A DNA stretch of 64,000 nucleotides from Lithodes maja (Eukaryota > Arthropoda > Malacostraca > Decapoda > Lithodidae), in NCBI GenBank assembly GCA_037953745.1, contig JBAKBP010013005.1, forward strand, positions 1 to 64,000, read 5' to 3'. Below, piece after piece: positions 53,415-64,000 of the stretch (its first letter is position 1; the number at the start of each line of letters is the position of its first letter). Under the pieces are notes generated by a model. That model had not been told where the DNA came from, ran no database searches, and saw only the letters and a list, made by a program, of their open reading frames with translations. The translations under genes and the position numbers were made by a program.

Positions 53415-53835
53415 GTAATTTCTATATACCGGTACATCCAATTTCTATATACCGGTACATCCAATTATGTTTCTATATACCGGTACATCCAATTTCTATA
53501 TACCGGTACATCCAATTTCTATATACCGGTACATCCAATTTCTATATACCGGTACATCCAATTCTATATACCGGTACATCCAATTCTATATACCGGTACA
53601 TCCAATTCTATATACCGGTACATCCAATTTCTATATACCGGTACATCCAATTCTATATACCGGTACATCCAATTCTATATACCGGTACATCCAATTCTAT
53701 ATACAGGTACATCCAATTCTATATACCGGTACATCCAATTTCTATATACCGGTACATCCAATTATATATACCGGTACATCCAATTTCTATATACCGGTAC
53801 ATCCAATTTCTATATACCGGTACATCCAATTCTGT
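53415..53835 (+). repeat. 22-23-bp minisatellite with TACCGGTA palindrome
   Basis: About 19 units of TTTCTATATACCGGTACATC plus CAA. One T is present or absent, giving 22- or 23-bp units. One unit reads TACAGGTA. Confidence 0.92.
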
Positions 53836-54062
53836 TTTGTTATGTTGACTTATTTGTCAGTTTTGTAATCCAATTTATTTGTATTTTCCAGTTTATTGTT
53901 TATCTTCTTTTTCCCCCTGTCGCCCTGTCGGCTCCCTCATTCTTTATTCTTATTATTATTTTTATTGTTATTTATTTTTTATTTTTTATTTTTTTATTCT
54001 CCTCTTTCCCCCTGTCGCCTCCCTCATTCTCTATTCAGCTCTCCTAATTCGCGTCCTTCTTC

Positions 54063-54136
<74 letters not shown>

Positions 54137-54153
54137 TATTCCTTTGTACTCTT

Positions 54154-54215
<62 letters not shown>

Positions 54216-54669
54216 CTAGAATTAAGTCCTGACCACCTCGTTTGGATCGTAAGGTCTGTGTAGCCAGTGTATCTATGTAAATCTATGTTTGGCTTCTTTC
54301 TTCATTCTCATCTTTCTAATTTCTATCTTTGGCTTCTTTCTCGTCTTTCTTACACTCTCTCTCTCCATTCCCATCTTTCTAGTTTCTATATTTGACTTCT
54401 TTCTTAATTCCCAGCTTTCTTATTTCTATCTTTGTCTTATTTCTTCATTCCCAGCTTTCTTAATTCTATTTTTGTCTTGTTTCTTCATTCCCTTCTTTCT
54501 TATTTCATCTCCCTCTTCACCCTTCCTTGCTTTCTCTGTGTTCTTCTCCCTTCACATAAGATTTTTGGGCTTCGTAGTTTCTGGCCAATTCCACTTTTTT
54601 GTTTTACTCTTTCTGATCAAAGAGTTACTTGTTGCATTCCATTTTCTACGTTTAATTTGTTTTGACATC
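53836..54669. repeat. Pyrimidine-rich low-complexity region
   Basis: It includes two similar CCCCCTGTCGCC..CCCTCATTCT phrases, (CT)n at 54,068-54,213 and TTTCTTCATTCCC repeats at about 54,295-54,505. No gene. Confidence 0.7.
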
Positions 54670-55190
54670 TGTGTTTTATTGATTTGATTTATATGTGTTT
54701 TATTGATTTGATTTATATGTGTTTTATTGATTTGATTTATATGTGTTTTATTGATTTGATTTATCTGTGTTTTATTGATTTGATTTATCTGTTTTATTGA
54801 TTTGATTTATATGTGTTTTATTGATTTGATTTATCTGTGTTTTATTGATTTGATTTATATGTGTTTTATTGATTTGATTTATCTGTGTTTTATTGATTTG
54901 ATTTATATGTGTTTTATTGATTTGATTTATATGTGTTTTATTGATTTGATTTATCTGTGTTTTATTGATTTGATTTATATGTGTTTTATTGATTTGATTT
55001 ATATGTGTTTTATTGATTTGATTTATATGTGTTTTATTGATTTGATTTATATGTGTTTTATTGATTTGATTTATATGTGTTTTATTGATTTGATTTATGT
55101 GTTTTATTGATTTGATTTATATGTTTTATTGATTTGATTTATATGTGTTTTATTGATTTGATTTATCTGTGTTTTATTGATTTTGACTTA
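54670..55190 (+). repeat. 24-bp minisatellite
   Basis: About 22 units of TGTTTTATTGATTTGATTTA with TATG or TCTG endings. Confidence 0.92.
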
Positions 55191-55435
55191 TCTGTACTTA
55201 TTATTTTGACTTATCTGTACTTATTATTTTGACTTCCTTATTTGTTTATTGTTACAGATTGCTAGAATATATTGTCAAAATGCGTCATCATCTTGAAAGG
55301 GTTAATTTGAGCTCTTATTATAGAGTTTCACTATTTTGGCGTTCAATATAGAAAACCTTGCCCATGGCTATATAATATATATTGTGCTCAAAGAGACCCT
55401 AAAATGTTGAATTATTACTCTCTCTCTCTCTCTCT

Positions 55436-55501
<66 letters not shown>

Positions 55502-55654
55502 GAACCTGTCACTTCTGCTGTAATGAAATCAGTGATCAGCAAAAACTTACTATATTTGTATTATAAACTTGCATTATCGTTTGTACGGTATAATATGCTT
55601 TTTCCACAAAATATCTCCGTGCTTCCATTGTGACTCGTGTTTCTCATATTGTAT
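55191..55654. other. Short TTAACCCTTT-type repeat and (CT)n
   Basis: 55,245-55,303 (reverse) matches the start of 11,700-11,804. 55,420-55,500 is (CT)n. No gene is recognised. Confidence 0.6.
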
Positions 55655-56385
55655 TATTATATATCACTCCTATTATATATATCACTCCTATTATATATAT
55701 CACTCCTATTATATATATCACTCCTATTATATATATCACTCCTATTATATATATCACTCCTATTATATATATCACTCCTATTATATATATCACTCCTATT
55801 ATATATATCACTCCTATTATATATATCACTCCTATTATATATATCACTCCTATTATATATATCACTCCTATTATATATATCACTCCTATTATATATATCA
55901 CTCCTATTATATATATCACTCCTATTATATATATCACTCCTATTATATATATCACTCCTATTATATATATCACTCCTATTATATATATCACTCCTATTAT
56001 ATATATCACTCCTATTATATATATCACTCCTATTATATATATCACTCCTATTATATATATCACTCCTATTATATATATCACTCCTATTATATATATCACT
56101 CCTATTATATATATCACTCCTATTATATATATCACTCCTATTATATATATCACTCCTATTATATATATCACTCCTATTATATATATCACTCCTATTATAT
56201 ATATCACTCCTATTATATATATCACTCCTATTATGTATATCACTCCTATTATGTATATCACTCCTATTATATATATATATCACTCCTATTATATATATCA
56301 CTCCTATTATATATATCACTCCTATTATATATATCACTCCTATTATATATATCACTCCTATTATATATATCACTCCTATTATGTC
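55655..56385 (+). repeat. 18-bp minisatellite
   Basis: About 40 nearly perfect units of CACTCCTATTATATATAT. Two consecutive units near 56,235 read TATGTATAT. All frames are open on both strands by composition. Confidence 0.95.
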
Positions 56386-56455
56386 ATTACACACTTCTTC
56401 CCTGAAATGGAGAAGAAATTTTATAGATCATGCATATTCCTTCCTTTCTCTCGCG

Positions 56456-56503
<48 letters not shown>

Positions 56504-56944
56504 ATATATATATCCATCTATCTATCTGTGTCTCGGTCGGTCGGTCAGTCTGTCTGTCTTTCTGTGTATATTCCTTCGTTCTCTCGCTCTCTCTCTCTAA
56601 TTCTATCTATCTATCTGTGTCTCGGTCGGTCGGTCAGTCTGTCTGTCTGTCTGTGTATATACATATCTATCTATATATGCTGTATATCTCTCACACTCAT
56701 CTTATTTTATTTGATGTGCATTCTCTCTCCTTCACAATTTCGCGTTCCCATAATATCCCTCCAAATTCTCTCTATTTCATTTCAGGATTATGCTTCAGTA
56801 ATTCCTCCTTTTCTCATCATATTTTACCTCCAGTTTTCATTATTTTTTCAATTTCTTTCTTTTAAATATCTTCCTCTTTTCACATTTTAACCTCTACTTC
56901 TAACCTATTGTATTGTATTATTTCTCATTTCCCTGTTTATTTCG
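56386..56944. repeat. (CTAT)n and duplicated (GGTC)n/(TGTC)n blocks
   Basis: Two copies of CTGTGTCTCGGTCGGTCGGT at about 56,528 and 56,616 sit in CTAT repeats. The rest is pyrimidine-rich spacer. Confidence 0.65.
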
Positions 56945-58066
56945 TTATACATACATACATTTCTTTATACATACATACATTTCTTTATACATACATACAT
57001 TTCTTTATACATACATACATTTCTTTATACATACATACATTTCTTTATACATACATACATTTCTTTATACATACATACATTTCTTTATACATACATACAT
57101 TTCTTTATACATACATACATTTCTATATACATACATACATTTCTTTATACATACATACATTTCTTTATACATACATACATTTCTTTATACATACATACAT
57201 TTCTTTATACATACATACATTTCTTTATACATACATACATTTCTTTATACATACATACATTTCTTTATACATACATACATTTCTTTATACATACATACAT
57301 ACATTTCTTTATACATACATACATTTCTTTATACATACATACATTTCTTTATACATACATACATTTCTTTATACATACATACATTTCTTTATACATACAT
57401 ACATTTCTTTATACATACATACATTTCTATATACATACATACATTTCTATATACATACATACATTTCTTTATACATACATACATTTCTTTATACATACAT
57501 ACATTTCTTTATACATACATACATTTATTTATACATACATACATTTCTTTATACATACATACATTTCTTTATACATACATACATTTCTTTATACATACAT
57601 ACATACATTTCTTTATACATACATACATTTCTTTATACATACATACATTTCTTTATACATACATACATTTCTTTATACATACATACATTTCTTTATACAT
57701 ACATACATACATTTCTTTATACATACATACATTTCTTTATACATACATACATTTGTTTATACATACATACATTTCTTTATACATACATACATTTCTTTAT
57801 ACATACATACATTTCTTTATACATACATACATACATTTCTTTATACATACATACATTTCTTTATACATACATACATTTCTTTATACATACATACATTTCT
57901 TTATACATACATACATTTCTTTATACATACATACATTTCTTTATACATACATACATTTCTTTATACATACATACATTTCTTTATACATACATACATTTAT
58001 TTATACATGCATACATTTTTGTATACATACATACATTTCTTTATACATACATACATTTCTTTATAC
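56945..58066 (+). repeat. 20-bp minisatellite of ATAC/ATTTCTTT units
   Basis: About 55 units of ATACATACATACATTTCTTT with occasional extra ATAC. It ends exactly at the LTR of copy C. Confidence 0.94.
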
Positions 58067-59907
58067 TGTTACGACCGGGCACTCGGGTACACTAGGGCTC
58101 TTACACAGGACTCGAGTATGGCTCGCTGCCACAACGGAAACACACGATCCCAACCCCAGAGTACTGCCAGCCGAACAAAAAACGCCACTACCCTCCAGAG
58201 TTCTATCTGCTATAACGGGGTATACAAGAACTCGGTACTAGCGTTTCACACAACAGACTAATAACAAGACGGGAGTTATCTAGTCTGGTCAACAATCAAA
58301 CTAAGAAGAAAGTACTACAACACTAAAGAATAGTGTTGGCCGAAGCCGAAGTAATCCACCCTTGAACTAAGAACTTAAGAAGTCCTCCACCCTCTACTTC
58401 GGATCGGCACTATTACGTTACGTTAAACAATAGTCCTCGAGCATCAAGCAAGGAATCTTCTGATAAGTTAGATGCTTCTCGAATACTCATAAGAAGTAAG
58501 TATCGGATTTTGAACAGCAATTTAATGAATAACTCACTGGTAATTAAAGGCTTTAAATTGACATAAGAAGAATTATAAGAATAAGCAATAGGATATGGCA
58601 AACATTAAGAAGAAGTACTCCGACAATGCACTGGCAATAGCCTACTAAGATTGTGCTCGTGGGCCACTAATCTCTGAAGTAGCTAAGCGTGCCACACATG
58701 AAATCAATAGTGCTTAAACAATAATATACATAAGGAGAAGCTTCAATACTATGCTGTATCTGCTGGTCGAGCAAAGTCTAGCTGGGATATCTAAGGTTAA
58801 GAGACAATGGCTGAGCAAGCGGCTCGTAGCCTAGCGAGGTCCTTAAGACTGTGCGGCCAAATTACGGTAATTGACGGGATGCTCTCTTGAGAGATCCAGA
58901 TCACTAGTATCTGGTTCTCTCCTGGCGATCCTCTCAAAGTCAAGCAAATGAGATAGCACAGTGTTGGGTGGCACAGGCAAAAGCCCTCACTCGCAACACA
59001 GTGCTAAACTCCCACGGTACACAGTCAGAAAGACCACCTAGGCGTTCCACGTCTCCGTTGCAATTGTACTGGTTCAACCGCAACCTAGCACTCATAGGAA
59101 ATCACAACTCGAGGAACCCTATCCCAGTCTAGCATTACCTAAACCAGCAGAAAACAGGAACATGAATAATAGTACACAGGGAAATACATATACGAGTGCA
59201 ACAAACATCAATCAATCCTATTCTAGTTAACCCTTCCAAAAATAGGCTATCTAACAGGCACTTATCTCGTGAGAACTCAAGCGATAATACTTTGGCTGAC
59301 TAAATCTGCACCAAAGGGGTCATTGAGGTTATAAACAGGGACGAGAAGAGAAGAAGGTAGGCTGTTCAGAGAGTAGAGAAAGTTCACATCAGTCGGAAGA
59401 ATATCGATAGTTGCAAGGGATATGAGAGGTCGCTTTGCCTGATGAGTTCTGAAGCATGGTGGCAAAAACCTCTCTTTTTATACTCGGCCCTCTAGCGGCA
59501 TATCTCAAACTACTTAAGGACCGCCCACTGGCAATCATGACGTCATATTCTCTCAATCTGGGATTGACAAAGAACTTCCCACGCGCTGAAAGGGAGGAAG
59601 GGAGGAGGGAATTAGGCCTACCGGCCCGCGTGGCGCACTCACCGACCCCACGCCACGTAATATCCCTCCTCTCATCATTACATACAAGTCCCACACACAA
59701 TACTTATATCTAATGATATAAAATAGAACTCGTTGACTTAGAAGAAAACAAAATACATAATGATAATACTTATAGTACAACGGTTCACATAAACTGAGTT
59801 AGGAAACTCTACACAGACTACAGCCAAAGTTCCTGCCCTGACGATCCTAGCGAGAGTGGGGCCTGACTGGGCGTTCTGTACAGCATGCTCATACTCGACA
59901 TGCGTCA
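58067..59907 (-). repeat. 3' LTR of copy C
   Basis: About 1,841 bp, collinear with the other family-2 LTRs. The TATA box is at 59,474-59,482. It abuts the 20-bp minisatellite. Confidence 0.9.
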
Positions 59908-60391
59908 CACCTCCCCCAAGATTTTACTTGCTCAACCCTGAGCTAAAATCTGATATACAGAACCCCATCAAACCCCTCACACCCAGCGACCGCATGGCAC
60001 TAAAACAACGCTGAGTTTATCACTAAAACACATCTTAAAAAAAAAATTCACATTTCATAACTCCTCCCAACAATAGTAAAAGACATAATATCATGCTCCC
60101 AGAGCGAGCTTACAGCAGCTCAGCCGTTTGATAGTTCGTGGACTACTCAAACCTTATAGGCTATGACAAACTTATACAATTATCTTCATCAAAAAGAAAG
60201 AGTTTTTATATGATTTTTATATTTTAATATGTTTTTTTCGGCTGCACTATAAGGGCAGCCTATTTTCTTCTATACCAAACGCTCAACAATCCTGCTTTAC
60301 GACCCAATACGCTGGGCTACAACCGCGAGCCAACAAGCACCAAGCGCAAAATACTACTCAAACCAAAGCAGGAGGCTACCCGTGTGTCAAT
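59908..60391 (-). other. 3' untranslated region and polypurine tract of copy C
   Basis: Collinear with 34,412-34,899. GGGGGAGGTG on the - strand abuts the LTR. Confidence 0.75.
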
Positions 60392-63300
60392 TTACCCAGG
60401 ATCATATACCCCTGAACGACCACATGCAACCTCGTTGTCACAACCGGCAATATGGCTTATGTCCAGGTTATATACCAATAACCTTAGTGACCACCTGGTC
60501 AGCCTCATATTCCGATTGTGAAACGGGTCCAAGATCTTGAGAGGGTAATGATCTGGGTAAACTACACCGACCGGACCATAGGCTGGAACATATATCTCGA
60601 AATGCCCCAGCGCATCATTGTCCTTTTCACTTTCATTCATCAGGCTCTGACACGTTGCTGGTGCATTCTTAAGTCCGTCAGGCACAACATTGCACTGGTA
60701 GGTACTCCCGTCCACAACAAAACCACATACCTCTTTAGCACGCTCGGACAAAGTTACACGCAACGACCACTCACGACATTCCTTATCCCTCAGATCCTTC
60801 GTCCACACGTAATCCAGCTCTGCTTGCACCATAGGCTGTCGAGCAGGATTTATACGGTAGGGAATTAAACTGAGCCTTGCACTATCTCCAGCCTGCATGT
60901 CGGATTCTACCCCGTACCTCAGGCCTGGAGAAGCAACAAACATGCGAAAGTACTGCCATAGCCTAGTAAATAACTGCCTTGCACTGTCTCCACGAACAAC
61001 ATGCCTAGTGCCCTCCCACAACCCAGCCGAGACCGCAGCTTCTAACCTGTAGTCTCCCTCCTTCTCCACCTTCGTCCCTAGAACAGCCAGGTCATGAGAG
61101 GGACAATCAGTACCACCCGTGCAGTCACTCCCACAGTTCATTATTGCTAAGGCTTCCCCGCCGATACCGTACATGCGCACCCCCGCATTCCTTGTGACGA
61201 CATCTGCCTGCGCAGCATCACCGCTTTCAGCGACATGGCCAGATACAGTCGGTCTATGGTAGGGCTGTTGCATTAGACTAGAGCAGCATTGGGAGGCTAT
61301 GCGACGACCGGGCACTGCGATACCACAGCCGACCTTACCAATCTGCTCAATGTCCTCCTTTTGACCACCACCCTTGGCAGCCATGGGTCGACCCTGACCT
61401 GGCAACCATGCCAAGGCCTCGTCGCCCACCTTAAACCACCGAAACAACGAGGCTAACGGTCTTTTAACAGTCACATGACCTGCCTGCGGAACATCTCGCA
61501 CCGCCCGAGTTGTGAGACTCAGGGGCTCGGCACGACCAGTGGGGTATGAACCGAGCTGGTGCTGGAGTGCTGCACACTGCTGCTCAGGCAGGTGCTCTAG
61601 CACTTCCACAGCCACCAGACTCGTGTCCCCCGCCCACTGCTTCGCCGAGACATGACAATCCCTACTCTCCTCCACCTGTGCCCTACTGCCCCCCTCTCCT
61701 TCTCCACCTTGGCCGCGGCAGACCAACGCAGGGACAGTAGGCTGCTCAGGTGGTTGCCTCACAAACTCCTCCAACAGGTTCACATGACATGCTTCCCCGT
61801 CCTCGTGTTTAATCTCGACAGCACCATTACCACACTTCTGAACTTCCGGATCCTCCAACTGCAGTTTACAAATATCTGAGGGAACCAACCTGTCTAGATG
61901 CTTCCGAAGCAACCCAAGTCCTTCCCCAATATCAAACTGAGCAACCCTTTTTTCTCTCCGTGTGCAACGTTGCTGCCCCGGAGTCTCTTCCGGCCCTACC
62001 TCCTCACTAACTGTGACAGGTCCTGGGGCCTCTCCAGACTCCAACATAGGTGCCAATACTAAATCACCCAGGAGAGCCGCCGAGTCAAAACTCTTAAAAC
62101 CAACTCCAGCTTTAGCCTCCTCCTGTTGATCGTTCCTCTGCTGGTCTGAAGACGGAGGACTAGGCTGTGACACTTTATCTGCCCGAGCTCGGGTGACAAC
62201 ACACGCCATGGGTTGTGTCTGGCACCGCTCGACACACTCTTGTTCTCCCCCACTCACGTCGGCCGGCCTCTCGGCAACGACTAAGGGTAGAACCTCAGAA
62301 GCGGGCATTGCAAAGTCGTTGCCGAGAAGAAGGTCGACGCCCTCCACTGGCAGTTTCTCCACAATCCCAACATCCAATTCACGTGCCACACCATCCACCT
62401 CCAACTCCAACCGCACCAGCGGGTATGACCGAGTTGCATTAATACCCTGCACCACTACCACCCGAGCCGCATTTATAGGGTAGCCAGTCAAATTGTTCAT
62501 CAGAGTCTGGGAGGCACCTGTATCACGCAAGACCTCTACTCCATGCTTGCGCCCCGCCCACATCACGCAACCCCGTCCTCTATGGTCGCAAAAAACATCC
62601 TGAGCAGGGTTCGAGCCTCTCAGGTGTTTCTGCATTGGCTGTGCCTCAGCCTCTGACGAACTGCCCCGGGCAAACTCAGAAGACTTCGGAGACACACCAA
62701 TGTTGCAGGCCAAAGACACAGCTGCTGTAGGTGGTTTGCTAGGACAGACTCTTGCAAAGTGCCCCTTTTCATGACAAAGATAACACTCCAACTCCCCTCT
62801 GGGCTTCCCTTGGTACTGGGAAGGGCCCGGCCCCTTCTTAAATGGGACGGTGTTAGTCTTGTGGTCAGTCTTGGTATCATAGCTCTTGTACTTGTTTGCA
62901 TAATGTATATCACTAACTCGGGGGGGTGGGGTGTCACGCCCCTTGTTACCTGCCTCACTACGCTGGGCAGACCCGCACCCACGAATTAATGATAGCCGGA
63001 GGTCAGCCATCTCAGCTGCCTCCTGTAGAGTTTTAGGGTTCTTTTCTTTAATAGTTAAAGTCATATCTGCACCAGTACACTTATAAAACTGCTCGAGCAG
63101 AAACAGCTCAGTCAACTGTTCGGCCGTCTCAGCTTTCTCAGAACGTGTCCAGTTAGCAAGTGCATCTTTTAAGTCCCGGGCATGTTCAAGAAAGGTCGCC
63201 TCCCTAGTCTTCGTAACACCCCGAAACTTCAATCGATATGTTTCTGGTTGCAACTCGTATGCCCGTAGGACAGCTCTCTTCAATACTGGGTAGTCAATGC

Positions 63301-64000
63301 AAGACTCTAAAGGCAGTGCATCATAAGCCTTCAGACCCTTACCCGTAAGTCTTGAGGAGACCAGAGCTGCCCACTTCTCTTCAGGCCAATTATGCTCCCT
63401 ACACTTCTTCTCAAAACGATTAAAAAATTCTGTGACTTCAGTTTCACTAAATGCCGGCACCAACTTGACTAAGTGGGACAAGGACTGTTCTCTTACTTGG
63501 CCCTCTCGGCCCATCCGAATCCCTGTCGACTCTGCACGAGTCTTATCTAAGTCTATCTGAGCACAATATTTCTCGGAGTCGTATCTAAGCTCAGCCTCGT
63601 GCCTCCTAGTCTCATTCTCCGCCTCAATCTCATGCCTCCTAGTCTCATTCTCCTGCTTCCTAATCTCATTCTCCTGCTTCCTAACCTCATTCTCCATTTT
63701 AGCAAGCTCGAGTTTAAATATCATCTCAGGAGACAGGCCGGAAGAGGGAGCTGCCACTACTGAAGGAGGGGGGGCAAGAACTGGGGAACCACCATACGCA
63801 CCGCCCGAGGGCACTCCAATCTTCCAATTCTCATCCCTCTGTGGGAGAGTGCTAACCTCCGGCAACTGAGTGGACGGCACTGTGGGAGTCGAGTGAGAGG
63901 GGATCTGGGGAGGAACCCCCCCAAACGCCCTCTCCTCCGAAACCCCATGTCGCCCACGCAACACCCAGGAAATCAGCTCCCCCTTGGACATCCCTCCCAC
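60392..64000 (-). CDS. gag-pol: Gag-protease-mosaic pol polyprotein, copy C (partial)
   Basis: 1202 codons are visible and the frame runs off the window edge. The SAP-like tail, a shorter reshuffled coiled coil, the SCAN-like capsid, a zinc knuckle (CYLCHEKGHFARVC) and an intact DTGAS protease match copies A and B. After the protease linker the frame skips the whole integrase: IKHEDGEA joins straight to the post-GPY linker (CHVNLLEEFVRQP). Diverged linker sequence follows, then a GPY-like strand (FKVGDEALAWLPGQGRPMAA), a region I cannot assign, and a second, different RT N-terminus (IPYRINPARQPMVQAELDY). It then rejoins family 2 at SERAKEVCGFVV, with the same motif-B to RNase H deletion. All joins keep the frame open. 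Neither integrase nor RT could be active. Confidence 0.82.
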   Translation of the reverse strand: MGGMSKGELISWVLRGRHGVSEERAFGGVPPQIPSHSTPTVPSTQLPEVSTLPQRDENWKIGVPSGGAYGGSPVLAPPPSVVAAPSSGLSPEMIFKLELAKMENEVRKQENEIRKQENETRRHEIEAENETRRHEAELRYDSEKYCAQIDLDKTRAESTGIRMGREGQVREQSLSHLVKLVPAFSETEVTEFFNRFEKKCREHNWPEEKWAALVSSRLTGKGLKAYDALPLESCIDYPVLKRAVLRAYELQPETYRLKFRGVTKTREATFLEHARDLKDALANWTRSEKAETAEQLTELFLLEQFYKCTGADMTLTIKEKNPKTLQEAAEMADLRLSLIRGCGSAQRSEAGNKGRDTPPPRVSDIHYANKYKSYDTKTDHKTNTVPFKKGPGPSQYQGKPRGELECYLCHEKGHFARVCPSKPPTAAVSLACNIGVSPKSSEFARGSSSEAEAQPMQKHLRGSNPAQDVFCDHRGRGCVMWAGRKHGVEVLRDTGASQTLMNNLTGYPINAARVVVVQGINATRSYPLVRLELEVDGVARELDVGIVEKLPVEGVDLLLGNDFAMPASEVLPLVVAERPADVSGGEQECVERCQTQPMACVVTRARADKVSQPSPPSSDQQRNDQQEEAKAGVGFKSFDSAALLGDLVLAPMLESGEAPGPVTVSEEVGPEETPGQQRCTRREKRVAQFDIGEGLGLLRKHLDRLVPSDICKLQLEDPEVQKCGNGAVEIKHEDGEACHVNLLEEFVRQPPEQPTVPALVCRGQGGEGEGGSRAQVEESRDCHVSAKQWAGDTSLVAVEVLEHLPEQQCAALQHQLGSYPTGRAEPLSLTTRAVRDVPQAGHVTVKRPLASLFRWFKVGDEALAWLPGQGRPMAAKGGGQKEDIEQIGKVGCGIAVPGRRIASQCCSSLMQQPYHRPTVSGHVAESGDAAQADVVTRNAGVRMYGIGGEALAIMNCGSDCTGGTDCPSHDLAVLGTKVEKEGDYRLEAAVSAGLWEGTRHVVRGDSARQLFTRLWQYFRMFVASPGLRYGVESDMQAGDSARLSLIPYRINPARQPMVQAELDYVWTKDLRDKECREWSLRVTLSERAKEVCGFVVDGSTYQCNVVPDGLKNAPATCQSLMNESEKDNDALGHFEIYVPAYGPVGVVYPDHYPLKILDPFHNRNMRLTRWSLRLLVYNLDISHIAGCDNEVACGRSGVYDPG

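Larger units (their letters stand above)
58067..64000 (-). mobile_element. Gmr1-like LTR retrotransposon family 2, copy C (partial)
   Basis: The 3' LTR, polypurine tract (59,908-59,917), 3' untranslated region and polyprotein ORF are present. The Gag N-terminus and 5' LTR lie beyond the window. The integrase core is missing and the pol part is a patchwork. Confidence 0.85.

Noticed and set aside
55569..58241. ORFs of 200-440 aa across the 18-bp and 20-bp arrays, including ones that run on into the LTR
   Set aside because: All frames on one or both strands are open because the repeat units lack stops. Fusion to the LTR is accidental.

Overview
This window is eukaryotic, repeat-dominated DNA, most likely from a decapod crustacean (a crab or close relative). 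The reasons are the very dense micro- and minisatellites, Jockey-superfamily LINEs, tRNA-headed SINEs with ATT tails, LTR promoters with arthropod-type TATA and TCAG initiator spacing, and short TTAGG-like stretches. I see no host gene that I can name, no rRNA and no functional tRNA. The species assignment is an inference from style, not from a diagnostic gene.

Layout. 1-8.2 kb: a Ty3/gypsy-type LTR retrotransposon on the + strand (578-7975, family 1) flanked by fragments of a TTAA-bounded short element. 8.2-14.8 kb: minisatellites, two tRNA-headed SINE-like units, an inverted-repeat fragment that looks like a Penelope-like element, two decayed LINE fragments and a complete TTAA element. 14.8-20.8 kb: a 6-kb satellite of 28-bp units with a higher-order period of about 2.4 kb. 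21.0-22.9 kb: a chain of TTAA-bounded elements. 23.0-31.6 kb: three LINEs, two on the - strand and one apparently inverted at its 5' end. 31.6-32.6 kb: microsatellites. 32,558-48,579: two tandem copies (A and B) of a second LTR retrotransposon (family 2), on the - strand, sharing their middle LTR. 48.6-53.4 kb: a truncated ORF, purine-rich tracts and a second cluster of chained and nested TTAA elements. 53.4-58.07 kb: a run of different simple satellites. 58,067-64,000: a third family-2 copy (C), cut by the window edge.

The most interesting content is the pair of LTR families. Both have a Gag with a SAP-like N-terminus, a SCAN-like capsid segment and a zinc knuckle, then protease, then integrase, and only then reverse transcriptase. 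This integrase-before-RT order with a SCAN-like Gag is the hallmark of Gmr1-like Ty3/gypsy elements. Both families are RT-defective. Family 1 has a decayed RT, a frameshift and a mutated protease. Copies A, B and C of family 2 share one in-frame deletion from RT motif B to the end of RNase H, which removes the catalytic YxDD box, yet each keeps a very long open frame. Near-identical LTRs in family 1 and near-identical bodies in A and B suggest recent mobilisation, presumably by an RT supplied in trans. Copy C has also lost its integrase core and carries unrelated pol-like segments in the same open frame.

All coordinates and motifs were read by eye. Identities, copy numbers and clade assignments of LINEs are approximate, and no database search was run.
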